In this document: piece after piece, positions 44,054 through 56,379 of the stretch
How positions within the stretch are numbered: the first letter of the stretch is position 1
How the letters are laid out: every line of letters starts with the position of its first letter
Source of the DNA: Isoetes taiwanensis
Taxonomy: Eukaryota; Streptophyta; Lycopodiopsida; Isoetales; Isoetaceae
Length of the DNA stretch: 64,000 bases
Assembly: GCA_021234155.1 (NCBI GenBank)
Contig: JAJEKV010000052.1
Span: 4,259,606-4,323,605, forward strand
Direction of reading: 5' to 3'
The notes under the pieces: model-generated
What the model was told of the DNA's origin: nothing
The model's database searches: none
The model's input: only the letters and a program-made list of their open reading frames with translations
Position numbers and translations under genes: made by a program

Positions 44054-44735
44054 GCAGAGGCCCATTATATATATTGCTTGTAATCTGCAACATAACCTCA
44101 ATGAATAAACTATTAAAGCCACCAAAATAATTTGTTTCTATAAGAAGAATTGTTGATATTCAAAAAAAAGTACAAAGTCATTGCATCACTGCAACTGGAA
44201 TCTCACAAAACTGTAGAACTGACAATAGGCCTCAGAGAAAAGAGTGGCTTTGATTATTTCCAGACCTTGCAAAATTGAAATGCAAATCTAATGCAACAAT
44301 AAGAATGACCATGGCAAACAAAAAATAATAAACTTACCAACTTTAGTGGCAATTCAAGATATGTATTCAAAATTTATTCTCTTGTATTTGATAATGGGAA
44401 GAGGCCCATTATATGGACTGCATGTGTTCTGCAACATAACCTCATAACCTCAATGAATAAGCAACTGTTAAAGCCATTTGTTTCTATAAGAAGAATCTTT
44501 GGTATTCAACAAAAAGTACCTAGTCGTTGCCTTATTGTAACGATCTCTAAAAATTGTAGAACTGACAACAGGCCCCAGAGAAAACAATGGCTTGAACTAC
44601 TACTCCAGACCTTGCAAAAATGAAATGCAAATATATCGCAACAGTAAGAATCACCATGGCAAACAGAAACTAATAAACTTACCAACTTCAGTGGCAAGAT
44701 GTATTCAGAATTTATTCTCTTGCATTTGATATGTG
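44054..44735 (-). repeat. Diverged ~344-bp tandem duplication, possibly an exon duplication of a minus-strand gene
   Basis: 44054-44397 and 44398-44735 share long matched blocks (AGGCCCATTATAT, GCAACATAACCTCA, TTTGTTTCTATAAGAAGAAT, AATAAACTTACCAACTT). On the minus strand both contain a donor-like AAGTTG|GTAAGTTTATT. Divergence is about 15-20%, so the duplication is older than the 2.9-kb repeats. Confidence 0.6.
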
Positions 44736-44952
44736 TTAGATGCAAGACTTTGCATGCCCACGAATTATTGTCCACAATTCCAAAACCATGAATAGAAATG
44801 AAAAAATGAATGACAATAAATAAAGACATGGCAAACCTGTAATAGAATGAAACACATCTACCTAATTCTGCTTCTTTTCCGCTTCAAACTTGGGATATGC
44901 AAAAGTTCAAACGGAGCTCTGTTTATTCAGTCATGGCAGTGTTTAAAGCTCC

Positions 44953-45048
44953 TGGCGCCATGGCGCTGTCGCAAGAAAAGAAAGCTGCGAGACAAAGTAA
45001 TGGCGCCATGGCGCTGTCGCAAGAAAAGAAAGCTGCGAGACAAAGTAA
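44953..45048 (+). repeat. 48-bp tandem duplication with a GGCGCCATGGCGC core
   Basis: TGGCGCCATGGCGCTGTCGC...GACAAAGTAA is exactly repeated at 44953-45000 and 45001-45048. The period is a multiple of 3 and the frame is open (ALSQEKKAARQSNGAM). The core resembles the palindromes at 20.1 kb. It may be coding but no gene is identified. Confidence 0.85.
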
Positions 45049-47999
45049 TGGCAAAGCTCAAAGAGCCATAGCCGGAAGCAGAAATCTGAACAAAACAACT
45101 CTGGAAATCACATCTTGCATTTGCTTCAGTTCTTTTGTCTTGGGTTCAATGTGGAAGAGTAATATGAAGCAGCAACTATTTCTGAAGACAACCCTTTCTT
45201 AATATGGAATAAAAGAATGAAATGGTGCAAATCCAATACTTTCGTCATGAAGATAACATTGTGTGCTTCGTCTACTCTCCCTAATCACCTTCATGAGTGT
45301 GAACGGTCAAGCAAAGTGAGTGCCATTACACAAAGAGCCCCCTGTAAGTACAAAAAATTCAAATCCAAAATGAAAGAACATAATAAGAAAAAAGAGATAA
45401 ATAGCTCCAGGCCTTGAGAATCTAGCAATGCTGTTACTCTAGTTCCTGATATACATGCATGTCAATCAAAGAATTACTAACAAATGCTAGTTATCAGAGT
45501 TTAAATAGCATGATTTTATCTGTCAGGAATAATAAGATGTGGATAATGTCTTTCTGCTAGCTAACTACATAAGAGCTCTTGTCAAAGAAGAAATGTTTTT
45601 GAGAGGTCCAAATCGTTCTTTTAAAACAATTGCAGCGATGTTTGATGCTAAGAATGGAAAGGAGAAGAAAGACCTAGCATTGGCGGATGGTTCAGTTTGC
45701 TTACCCAGTCTGTATGTAAATTGCAAAAGCCCTTAAAATCTTGCTTCTTCCTCATCAAATAACCAAAGAGCCTCTCCTTGACCTGCTGCATATCGAGATG
45801 CAGACAAAAGTGTTGCGTTTAATTTAATCCACAACTACAAAATTAGAAGGCATGGAAGAACGAACCTGAGTACCTCAAGCTTGGAGCATCTGATACGATG
45901 CCTCCTCTAGTTCTAACGGATCTGCAAAGGCATCTGCATCAAATCTGGGTCCTTCCCTTTGAAAGCAAACTCTTTTGAGATAAGTTCCAGAAGCAATAGA
46001 AGCGCAACTCAGAAGCCTTGAATCCTGAGGAAAAACTATCATCTTTAGTGTGAGCAAGAACCGACCAAGTGAGGTGCCCAAATACATTTTCTACCTGTTC
46101 AGTTGCAGATGCATTTCTAGTTCTATTGCTATATTAGGTTTTCAACAAAGTCGCAATTCTATGTATTTCGTAACTGTGTTTGAGCTGACATGTTGATATG
46201 GAACATGAACTTACGTATCAGAAATATATTGCTGCAGTAGAGCAGTGCTTGACGCTGAGAATGTGCAAAGGAATCTGGAAAAACAAAAAATCAGCCTTAT
46301 GGAATAACGTAACGATGTACATTATAATTATGTAATGATGTACATAATGTAATGATTTAATGTAATGATTTATGAGGCGATAAAAAGTAGCATTTGGCTG
46401 TCATTCCATCTCAAATCATGACATCTACCAAGCATGAAATTAGATGGTTGACATCTACCAAGCACAAATCATAAGGGAACATGAAAATATCTTATTTCTG
46501 ATCTGAATCTTCTTTCTGATCTGCTAGGCAAAATAGTAACACATACATGACAGGTAAAATTAATAATTTAATTTGGTAATCCTTTGCTCTAACTTGTGGA
46601 CGAATTAAATTCATAATACAGGAGAGATGCGAGCTGGCTGATCAATAACAGTAGAATTTATCCCCTCAAGTAATTCTTGGGTGAATATAAATGTAAGATC
46701 ATACTGAATCTTATGAACAAAGTGCAGGTTTGCTTTCATTCTAAGATTCTACATGTGCCATAAAAATATGCCTTGCTTCTGAACAACAGGGAGACTCCAT
46801 CAGACTTCTGAAATCTGCCTTAGTAGAGCTAGAAGTTGGCAGTCCAGGTCTGAACTTGCAACAGGGAAGTAATAAAAAAGAAGATTGGACGTAGGCAATT
46901 GAGGTATAGGACATGGCTGCAAGAACTTTTTCCTATTCTTATGGAAAAACATGAAAGTGATGAAAGAAATCGCGAGGACTTTAACTTCTCTGCGATAGTC
47001 AAAAGATTAAACCCCTTTTATTCTGCATGTCAAAAGATTAAACCCCTTTTATTCTATTTCACCAGAACATGTTTTGAGCTCCACGAACCTAAAAGAAGAC
47101 AGATCCCAATTGGCTACAACTCACCTTCAATGCAACATCATTGCCAAAAATCTAACCCATGAAATGAAAATATCATTCTAACAGATCATATCTGTGTCAC
47201 TCCCTTGCAATGATAGCTCGTAATGATAGATGTGTGGTCGAGGTCAGATGGCAATTACCTATTGAAAATAGTAAGCTGCAGGCCCAATAATGTAGGCCGT
47301 TATCATCCCTGAAGGTCTCCAGTAGCAACAGCAAGTGAAGAACTCCTGAATAAAAACGTCTTCAGTAACTTGGGCACATAGCATTCGATCAAGCAATGCT
47401 ATCCACTCACCTTCCAAAATCCAACGCAGGTCAGGGAAAGATTACACCAGCAGCCTTCGTCCTAACGCAAGAAAATCCTGGAATAAGAATGAAGCCTCAT
47501 TAGTTTCGCAGGAAGAAGACGATCCTAAAATGAGGACGATTGCAGGAAGATGACACTCAGCTCAGCTTACCTTTGCAAGATTGGACCCAAATGTGCTAGT
47601 AAAGATCTTCCCGTTTAGCTCCAGAATCTGCCAATCTGCTCTCCTTTTCAAGCAAACAGAGGCACAACCGGACGAATACGGGCAGATCTTTTTCTCTGAA
47701 AGCTGTAGTAACGATTAAGAAAAGCCCAACTCTGAGAACGTTTGCTAGAAATGAGAAGAAGGCGCCAGAAATGAGAACGAAGGCGCCAAGGATGAAACGG
47801 AGGAGGATAGAATTGCATCTTCAATTTCAAATTTTACAATTCAATTCTGGCGTCTTCGAGATCTGCAATGTCGGCATTCAATTCGGCCAACCTGCGTCCC
47901 GAAGGAGGAGGCAAATTGGAAGGGAACGCCGCATCAGGCGTAACATGCGGCATTCCCTGGCACAAAACCCAACCACCTCACAAAATAAAAAAGAAGATA
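45049..47999 (-). other. Possible intron-containing minus-strand gene remnants
   Basis: The minus strand shows GT/AG-bounded segments: donor CAAAG|GTAAGCTG near 47568-47580, a segment 47413-47478, and one at 47261-47345 (acceptor TTTTTATTCAG). An open stretch 45875-46087 (FPQDSRLLSCASIASGTYLKR) has ordinary protein composition. None could be joined into one reading frame and no family was recognised, so this could be an untranslated RNA or a decayed gene. A 34-bp tandem duplication lies at 46998-47060. Confidence 0.25.
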
Positions 48000-48520
48000 T
48001 ATTAAACCTTGTACATACAGTATACTTGCTTTATACCTTATACATGTAGTATACTTGCTACATACCTTATACATATAGTACACTTGCTTTATACCTTATA
48101 CATACAATATACTTGCTTTATACCTTATACATACAGTACACTTGCTTCATACCTTATACATACTTTATACCTTATATATACTTTATTCAGACTTTATACC
48201 TTATACCTTATACATACTTGCTTCATACCTTATACAGTATACTTAGTTCATACCTTATATTGTATACATACTTATACATACTTGCTTCATACCATATACA
48301 ATATACCTTATACATACTTCATACGTTATACATACTTTATTCATACTCTATACCTTATACCTTATACATACTTGCTTCATACCTTATATAGTATACTTGG
48401 TTCATACCTTATACAATATACCTTATACATACTTATACATACTTGCTTCATACCATATATAGTATACCTTATACATACTTCATACCTTATACATACTTTA
48501 TTCATACTTTATACCAAATA
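48000..48520. repeat. Low-complexity CTTATACATACTTG / TATACC tract
   Basis: About 520 bp of irregular units such as ATACCTTATACATACTTGCTTC, with blocks of ~100 bp repeated in order (compare 48230-48340 with 48360-48490). Frames are open because of the repeats. It does not encode protein. Confidence 0.85.
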
Positions 48521-48822
48521 AGTGTCATATACATTACATTTCAAAATAAGTGTCATATACAAAATAAGTAGCATATACATTACATTACAAAATAAGTCTT
48601 ATACAAAATTTTCTGGATGTCCTTGTGGCATCCAATTCTCAGCACATAAGTAAGTCATATATCAGCACATAAGGGGGTCATACAAGTAAGTTAGTCACAT
48701 AAGTAAGTCATAAGTAAGTTCTATACAAAATTTATCTGGATGTGCTCATGGCATCCAAATATCAGTACATAAGTTAAAACTTTTTAGAAATATCAGCACA
48801 TAAAAGATGTTCAAAAATCATA

Positions 48823-49409
48823 TCAACCTTTTTTCTCTGGCTTCACCCTATTTTTCATGTAGGATTCAGCCAGAGTCATCTCATTCTCGGCTTCATCATC
48901 AAGAGATGATACAGGATCAGCAGCCTCTGCTTGTGGATTTGGGAGTGTTGTAAAAAGAAGTGGACACATAATTAAATTTGTGTCGAGAACATACATTAAA
49001 TAAAAATGTCAAACAGATACTTACTAGGGGTTGGCAGTGTCTTCTCGGGAGAAGGCAATGTACTACCTGGCAAATCCAGCATCAAATTCTTGACTGTATT
49101 GCTTGGCCAAACATAGTGCTTGACACTTGTTTCTACAATCATAAATCATAAACAGTTGCAAATTAAAATACCACAACATAAGTACCTTATAGATTTAACA
49201 TCCAAAATACCTTTACATTTGCTGCTCATTGGACTGCCAAAGCCTTCTTCATCAGCTTCCCCAATCAGTCCCTCAAGCACCAGGTCCTTAGCTATGTCAT
49301 TCACAACTGCAAATTACAATAGAAAAATTAAATACCTGCATCGAATAAGAACAAATGCAAAGCAAGAAAAACCTTTAATACACTTGATGCTTAGTATGAG
49401 GCTTGCCAT
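48823..49409 (-). CDS. Cryptic four-exon ORF, 115 residues, unknown function
   Basis: Four minus-strand segments join in phase at consensus splice sites: 49373-49409 (MASLILSIKCIK), 49211-49306 (VNDIAKDLVLEGLIGEADEE...), 49025-49132 (ETSVKHYVWPSNTV ... LPSPEKTLPTP) and 48823-48929 (EAADPVSSLDDEAENEM ... KNRVKPEKKG, stop 48823-48825). Donors are AAAG|GT, AAAG|GT and CCTA|GTAAGT; acceptors TTGCAG, ATTGTAG and CACAAG. The total is 348 bases, divisible by three. Composition is acidic with a basic C-terminus. The first exon lies at the edge of a LINE remnant, so the gene may be 5' truncated. It may be the 3' end of a host gene or of a transposon protein. Confidence 0.5.
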
Positions 49410-49439
49410 TTTTTTTCCTTGGGATGTGTTTCAGACTAA

Positions 49440-49800
49440 GTTCTTGCTATCTCAATAAGACAAAGCTATTTGGCAAAAGCTGGCTGATATTCTGCCAGCC
49501 ATTCCTCCACAACGAGCTGATGTGCCTATTTGGATTGGTCCCCAAATTTTTAATGCACAAAGTATTGTGCATTTTTTACATCAGAAGCTCGTCAATGTTA
49601 ACATTGTTCCTCCTCGCACTGATTGGCACTGGAAGCGAATGTGATCTTGAGCCCGGAATAAATTGCTTCATCCCAAAGTTTTTGTCTTCTTGTGGCTGCT
49701 CCCTTATAGATGTTTGCGGGTTAATGCGTTGGTTCATAAGTTTGCTCTCCACATTTCAGAACTGTACCCATTGTGTAAATGGCAATAAAAGAGTCTCAAG
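49440..49800 (+). pseudogene. L1-type LINE remnant: reverse transcriptase zinc-binding (zf-RVT) region
   Basis: Plus-strand translation in shifting frames gives AIWQKLADILPAIPPQRADV, then DWHWKRM and PKVFVFLWLLPYRC, followed by LHISELYPLC. The W..W...LhPKVFVFLW pattern with a following cysteine is that of the zf-RVT domain at the C-terminus of plant L1 LINEs (established knowledge). It is broken by a stop near 49643 and is only ~360 bp long. It is unrelated to the LINE family at 53 kb. Confidence 0.6.
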
Positions 49801-50129
49801 ACCAGCAATAAAAGAGTTTGGATGTCTAGTGCACACCAACAATATTATTGAAGCATCTAATTTAGCAAGCATATATGAGCTAAATTAGTATATGCTAACA
49901 TTGCACGTGTATTATCATCCTAGGGAAAGAAAGTGTGTGAAATAAGTTGAATGATGGACCATATATGGGATATGGTGGAGCATTTGGTGTGGTGGCAATT
50001 GGTACTTTAATGGTTGACTATGTAACCTTACTTTAATGTAAGGAATGCACATTTTTATTGACATGCAAAATTGGATGAAAATGCAATATTCAATGAAAAA
50101 GGTGTTTTAGGCAAGATACCTGAAATATT

Positions 50130-50235
50130 AGGGTAAAGAGATCTGGCATTTGTCTTTTTGGTGTGCTTTTATCTGCTTTGTGTACTGCCTCCGCGGACGT
50201 TAAAATATACTTCCTTCCTTCCTTCCTTCCTTAAG
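50130..50235 (+). mobile_element. LINE 3'-tail fragment in unit 1
   Basis: Unit 1 carries extra sequence relative to units 2 and 3, ending CCTCCGCGGACGTTAAAATATA followed by (CTTC/TTCC)n at 50211-50232. CCGNGGACGNTAAA is the 3'-end signature of the LINE family at 53.4 kb. The corresponding site in units 2 and 3 has only ATATATCTTCCTTGCGG. Confidence 0.7.
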
Positions 50236-52157
50236 GTGCAATAGTTTGGCATAAACGAAAGAGATTGCTATTGCTGCTTGTGATGGAAATGATCTAAATG
50301 TTATCACTAGGAAGCATATGGTTGCAGAAAATCCGCCCATGCTGCCCTGAAAGTGGCCATTAGAAGCATATTGCAGCACGTAGTATGGCTAAAAGCGACA
50401 AGATACAAGAATTTCTTCTGTGTTGCGCACACTGGTGAAGCCAAAGAATCTGATGGCATTGGCAGAGCCGTAAATCCCATTCAAGCTAATCAGGTTTGGG
50501 CTTATGAGGCTATTTAAAAGATTTCTTTCATTAAGAACTGATGCATTGATTTTTTTCCATATGTCGATTTGCTTGGAATTGCTAAGCAGTGGTGACATTT
50601 GTTGGCTTTCAATACTATAAGATAATAGAGTGGCTACGAAATATTTAGATTTAGTTATTTCCATTATGGTTTATTATATGATGAAGTAACACTAGCTAAA
50701 CTTAGATGTAAATTGCTAAATGTATTGACATGATCTGTAAATGGTAGCATAATGCCATTGGCTAGACATATGCATTTTGACATAAAAACATCACGTTGCT
50801 GGAGCATAATGCCATTGGCTAGACATATGCATTTTGCCATAAAAAGATCACGTTGATGTGGTTTAATTCTAATATGAGTGGCAACTGGTTGTAGTAAACA
50901 TGGCACATGTGCTGGCTGCATGGGTAGCGCTTTAAGCTTTTATGTAAAAGCATTAAGATAGACTACCAATAAATTAGAGAGGTAAGTTATCCCCCTGAAA
51001 CGGGGAGGAAGAAGCCTGTGTAAAATGTTGTTAAGCTGATAAAGCGGTTGAAGCATTATAGTTAGAAACCAATAAATTAGAGGTATGTTATTTCCTTGAA
51101 ATGGGGAAATACAGCATGAAAGATGCCTGCATAAAGAGCTGTTAGCCAGTGTTGTAAGTAGACCTTACTGAATCTACAATTGTACTATGCCCTTTGGTAA
51201 GATTGATGGGCATTTTCCATGTATAAATTTAAGTACTTACTGATTGCAAGTAGTGTGAAGGGGGATAATCTTAGGGGACCCCATGACGCCTGCTAATAGC
51301 TTAGGCTCTTACCCATGAACTTGGCTAACCGTCCTTTAGTTCTACTGCAGGTAACAGGGTCCTCTACTCTCTGTTTTGTTTTCTTTTAAACAAGTAGCTG
51401 GATTTAGCCCTTTCGGATGGAAGATATGACGTGAAGTTTCTACATTTGTACTCTGACGATGTCATAATGGTTGTAAAAACTTGATATGCTATTATTGATA
51501 AAGGTCATTTACTTGCTCATAATATAAGTTGGGGCAGTATTATTGCTGTTATGAAATTTCAGAGATGTTTTACATTATTGAATATATGGAAATGATGACC
51601 TTGTCTAAGTCTTAAGTCATATACACCTGTATGTCTTAAGGACTGCTTATTGATGCTTGTTTTTCAAGTATAATGGTTCGGGTTGACCTGACCTAAAGGT
51701 TTTTTGTTTTGTCCTCAGTATATTGTTTATACCAATATCTTAGACAAAGATTGGATATTGTTCAGGTGTATAAATTTGTTCTAAAAACATTGGATATCTT
51801 TATTTCATAGGAAAATGGCAAAGTTAAGGAGCTGGATGTCGGCAATTACAGCATATGGAGCTGTGTAGACCATACTTGGATGTGCAGCCAGGTTTATTGC
51901 TGATTGCTCATTCAGAATGTAAAATATATTCAGTAGAAAGGCATTTCCCAAGAAAAAACTTCAAAAGGCATTTGCCCAGGGATTTTTAGAGTTTGGAAGC
52001 TGGTGGGTTTAAATGAAGAAGATATTAAGGGCATTTGCTCTGTCGTCAAACCTTTGCTTTATGCAAAGATTAACTTTTCCACAACTATTTCCAGGGCCAC
52101 CATACAATATGGCAGACTTGATTCGTTTTTCTCAGTACATTGTGGTGATACCTAGTA

Positions 52158-52232
52158 TTTTTTTTTTTTTGAAGGATGAAATTAAGTAAACATGGGCGAA
52201 CATGGGCGAGCACCCACACAACACATTAGTAT
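52158..52232 (-). mobile_element. Short poly(A) retroposon in unit 1 with 9-bp target duplication
   Basis: Unit 1 has about 75 bp absent from unit 2 (empty site near 59985). It starts with a T run and contains CATGGGCGAACATGGGCGAG. It is flanked by TAGTATTTT on both sides, a 9-bp target duplication. On the minus strand it ends in TTCATCCTTC followed by A(n), as do 3' fragments of plant LINEs/SINEs. Confidence 0.75.
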
Positions 52233-53444
52233 TTTAAGCATTGGGATATTTTAAGTTCATATGTACATGGCAATATTGATGATCATATGTCAACAACCAG
52301 TGATAAAGGAACTGGTTTTCAGTTATGACAAATGCAAAGTGCACAATCCAAAATCTGTTGTGTAGACCATACTGGATGTACAGACCATACTGGCTACTTC
52401 AGACCGTCCCTCATGCAGAAATACCTTTCTCAAAACCTTTCGAGGGACATTGTACAATATTGCAGCATATGCTCAATACATTCTGGTAATAAATGGGTAG
52501 AATGGAGAATTTGGCAATATAGGATAGGTAGGGCCTTGGCTGCAATAAGGTCCTACTCTCCTTGTTGCTTCCATATGTGATGTCAAGACGTTTGACATGT
52601 TTTCTGAGGCCTTCCTGACCTACGGTAGGAGGCAGGATTTTTTTATTAAATGAGGCATGAGTTTGGATGTCTAGTGCACACCAACAATATTATTGAAGCA
52701 TCTAATTTAGCAAGCATATATGAGCTAAATTAGTATATGCTAACATTGCACGTGTATTATCATCCTAGGGAAAGAAAGTGTGTGAAATAAGTTGAATGAT
52801 GGACTATATATGGGATATGGTGGAGCATATGGATGTGGTGCCAATTGGTACTTTAATGGTTGACTATGTAACCTTATTTTAATGTAAGTAATGTACATTT
52901 TTATTGACATGCAAAATTGGACGAAAATGCAATATTCAATGAAAAAAGCATTTTAGGCAAGATACCTAAAATATTAGGGTAAGGAGATCCGGCAATATAT
53001 CTTCCTTGCGGATTGCTTAAGGTGCAATAGTTTGGCATAAACGAAAGAGATTGCTATTGCTGCTTGTGATGGAAATGATCTAAATGTTACCACTAGGAAG
53101 CGTATGGTTGCAGAAAGTCCGCCCATGCTGCCCTGAAAGTTGCCATTAGAAGCATATTGCAGCACGTAGTATGGCTAAAAGCGACAAGATACAAGAATTT
53201 CTTCTCTGGTGAAGCCAAAGAATCTGATGGCATTGGCAGAACCGTAAATCCCATTCAAGCTAATCAGGTTTGGGCTTATGAGGCTATTTAAAAGATTTCT
53301 TTCATTAAGAACTGATGCATTGATTTTTTCCATATGTCGATTTGCTTGGGATTGCTAGCAGTGGTGACATTTGTTGGCTTTCAATACTATAAGATAATAG
53401 AGTGGCTACGAAATATTTAGATTTAGTTATTTCCAGACCCCCAT

Positions 53445-54400
53445 TTGGAGGGGGATATTCCTCAGCCTCAGCCTCAGCCCCATCCCCAGCTCCAGCCCAT
53501 CTGGGAGAACCAGGAGGAGGGGCCACCACGAAAACGGCCCCGGTCAGATAACAAAGACAAGGGAGAAACCTCTTCCATGAGGAGGGAAGCCCGAGCAAAG
53601 GCCCAATCTATGAGATTGACTCGGGAGATGGATGAAGGCTGCTCAAGCCCGAACAAAGCAGCAGACGAGGACCATGAAACGGCTAGAGGAACAGTCGAGA
53701 GTAATGTAACTTCCTGATTGCGGGATGGCTGGCCCGAGATCCCCCCAAAGATCCCACGTGCTCAAAAAGAGGTTGGCGGTGAAAGGCAACGGGTTACGAG
53801 GATGGAGACCCGCATGCGCCAGCTTGAAGATCGGGCTTCGCTGGCCCACTTTGAGAGGCAACAGGATAAGGTGGCCTTGCCGACTTTTTGCGAAGCTTCG
53901 ATGGATTCCCTCCTCACCACCATGCGCATAATGGCAAAGCGACAAAACGGGTGTTGAGCAGATACGCTGGCAACTATTTCCGCGCCAAGTCGAGACAGAG
54001 GGTATGCCACCGCGATACGAAACGCCCGGTGCCCTTTGTCGGCCGCCGGTCAGAAATGAGAACCCCGCGAGTAGGGCGGAGACACGGATCGGAAATTCGT
54101 GAGCTCAAAGCAACCATTGCCCAAAGAAGACGCTGGCCTCCATGCCGAGGTCCATGAACACCGTGGCATCGCGACGAGTGAGTTGGCCAAGCAGCAGAGG
54201 GCTCCAACAGAGATAGGCTCCCGACTCGTGCAGCAGAGGCCGCAAATACGTGGACAGCCAAACGCCGCCCCCACAGCCCCCCATGGGTCGCCAAACGACG
54301 GACAAACACCACCTCCTCCACCTCACACACCACGCCGCCCTCGCGTGAGCAGCCCACACGCTCCGAACAGAGTCACTGGGGGACAAAAATAATGTTGCCC
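53445..54400 (+). pseudogene. LINE ORF1 (gag-like), broken
   Basis: It starts with a Pro-Gln repeat (PQPQPQPHPQLQP), then a nuclear-localisation-like PPRKRPRSDNKDKG and an acidic tail, stop at 53715-53717. Shifted frames continue with METRMRQLEDRASLAHFERQ (coiled-coil-like) and Arg/Gln-rich sequence to about 54390. No zinc knuckle seen. ORF1 proteins of LINEs bind element RNA (established knowledge); assignment here is from position and composition. Confidence 0.6.
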
Positions 54401-54979
54401 CGGCTTCGGTGGCGGCGGGGAGCGAGAACCGACGCCATAATAGCGGTGGTAATGCGTGGACTCGGAGGAGGCAGGAGAAGATCTCATCAAAGCGCGTGAG
54501 GATGAGATCCCATCTCGAATGGCATTCCCGACCGGTACACATTGCTAGAGCAAGCCTTTGGGACTCGGTCACCTGACGCCCGGCGTGTGTTGTTACCTTC
54601 CGCGGTTAGCCCGGACATGCGAAATCGTGAGACCGCCCTGCCGTCGAGTAGGCAATTGAAGGGGGCCTTTCGTATGTTGACCAGACCTCACCACGATGCA
54701 ACAGAGTCCCGCGTCCCGGCTAGCCCGGCCCGGGGGCGTCCCGCCCGTCGTAGAGGGGGGGCGGGCCTGTCCGGAAGCTTCGCGATTTTCAGGGCGGGCG
54801 CGCCGGCGTCGCCGATGCAATGCGGTGGCCGCCACTCTCTCCTCGCTGCCGCCGCCACTACCCCCGCCGCACCCCCCGCTCCGCCGCTCCGACCGCCGCC
54901 AGCGCCGCTGCACTTTCCACGCAACCGGCAGATCATCGAAGCGCCCACATCAATGCCAACAATAGGAAGTGTGCCTCCG

Positions 54980-55800
54980 ATGGTGTCTTGGAACTGCCGG
55001 GGCTTCCCCGGCGAAAAGGCGAAATCTCAACTCTATTGCACCAGATATGGATCTCATTTTCCTTATGGAGACATGGGAGCATGCAGGGCATAGATTATCG
55101 GACCTCCCAGGCTATCTGCATTTCTCGGTGTTCAATGAGTGCACGTGCAAGAGCGAGGCATGGCGGCATTGCTCGCTACTACCGTGCAACCTTGAGGCAC
55201 TCACCCTGGTTGCACAAACGCATTGTGCACAATCGCTACTTGTGGGTGCGGCGCTGCGGCATGACAAAGGGCGACACTCTCCTCATAGCGGCAAGATGCT
55301 ACTTTCCACATGCCGAGAGCAACTTCTATCACACTCATTTGGATGTGGATCGATTGAGCCCTATGTCGATCTATATGATGACATACTGGCCGGCACAAAC
55401 AATTGGGGTTATGTTGCTTGGCGACTTTTAATGCACGACGAGAGCCGAAGCGGTGTTCCAAAATTTGATCCCCCGGCAGGGCGTCCTTGCGGTTGAACCC
55501 CGCAGAGGTGGCTTGGTCAAGGATATCGGATGACAGCCATATTTCAAGGCTATGGCGGCGGTTGTTGTTGCTAGGTAGTATCTTTGACCTGGTTATTTGT
55601 AATGGGCTGGCACAATGGCCGTCTTCCAGTTGCTACACTTGTAGACAGGAGAACCAAGGGGGCGGCTCCAGTGTGGTGGATTATCTGCTGGTTGAGGAAC
55701 GAGATCTGCACCTGGTTACTCATTTTTCCATCGGAATGCAACACTGACGCGGGGAAGTAGATCGGACCACCGGCCCCTGTTCATGCATCTCCATTGGGAG
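54980..55800 (+). pseudogene. LINE AP-like endonuclease, frameshifted
   Basis: Motifs: SWNCRG (54986-55002), DLIFLMETWE (about 55050-55080), LLGDF followed in the next frame by NAR (about 55415-55440, a single extra T breaks GDFNAR), and RSDHRPLFM (55759-55785). These are the metal-binding and catalytic motifs of APE endonucleases (N, E, GDFN, SDH). The enzyme would nick the target to prime reverse transcription. Confidence 0.85.
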
Positions 55801-56379
55801 GCTTCCCGTGCACCTGCTGCTTCAACACACCGGGTGCCCCAGCTGCGCCTGGACTACGACCGTGCAGGGACCTATGCCCAGCTGCTTGAGCACGATCTGG
55901 CGGGACTGCTGCAACTCCCCACACTTCAAGAGCAATCTGCCGAGTGACTTCGCCGCTCGGTGCTTGAAAGATGCTTTGGGAGAGGCCGCCACGGCGAGCC
56001 CGCGAGCACTACCACCTTTCCCTTAACAAATGGTTTGATGATGAGTGTCGGGGAGCTCAAACGCACACTCCGGCAAGTCACTGATCCCATCTCCCGCCCA
56101 CAGGCCATCAGTCAATACCGCTCCTTTCTCAAGAACAAGAAGGCCAGATACCTTGCAGAGCATCAGCAACAGATGTTTGGTCTCCTGGACCGGCACCCCA
56201 GGACATTCTGGAGAAGGGTCTTGAGCAAGCCTGCACAACCCACAGGGAACATCACCTCGGAGCAATGGGTACAAAGATTTGCAATCTGGCCAGACCACCC
56301 CGCTCGGGGGAGGCACCACCCCCTCCACAGATAGGCATGGCTCTGGTTATCACAGAAGGGGATGTTATCATGGGCCTAC

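Noticed and set aside
48009-48521. 170-codon Tyr/Thr/Ile-rich frame
   Set aside because: It is a product of the CTTATACATACTTG low-complexity tract, with equivalent frames in other phases.
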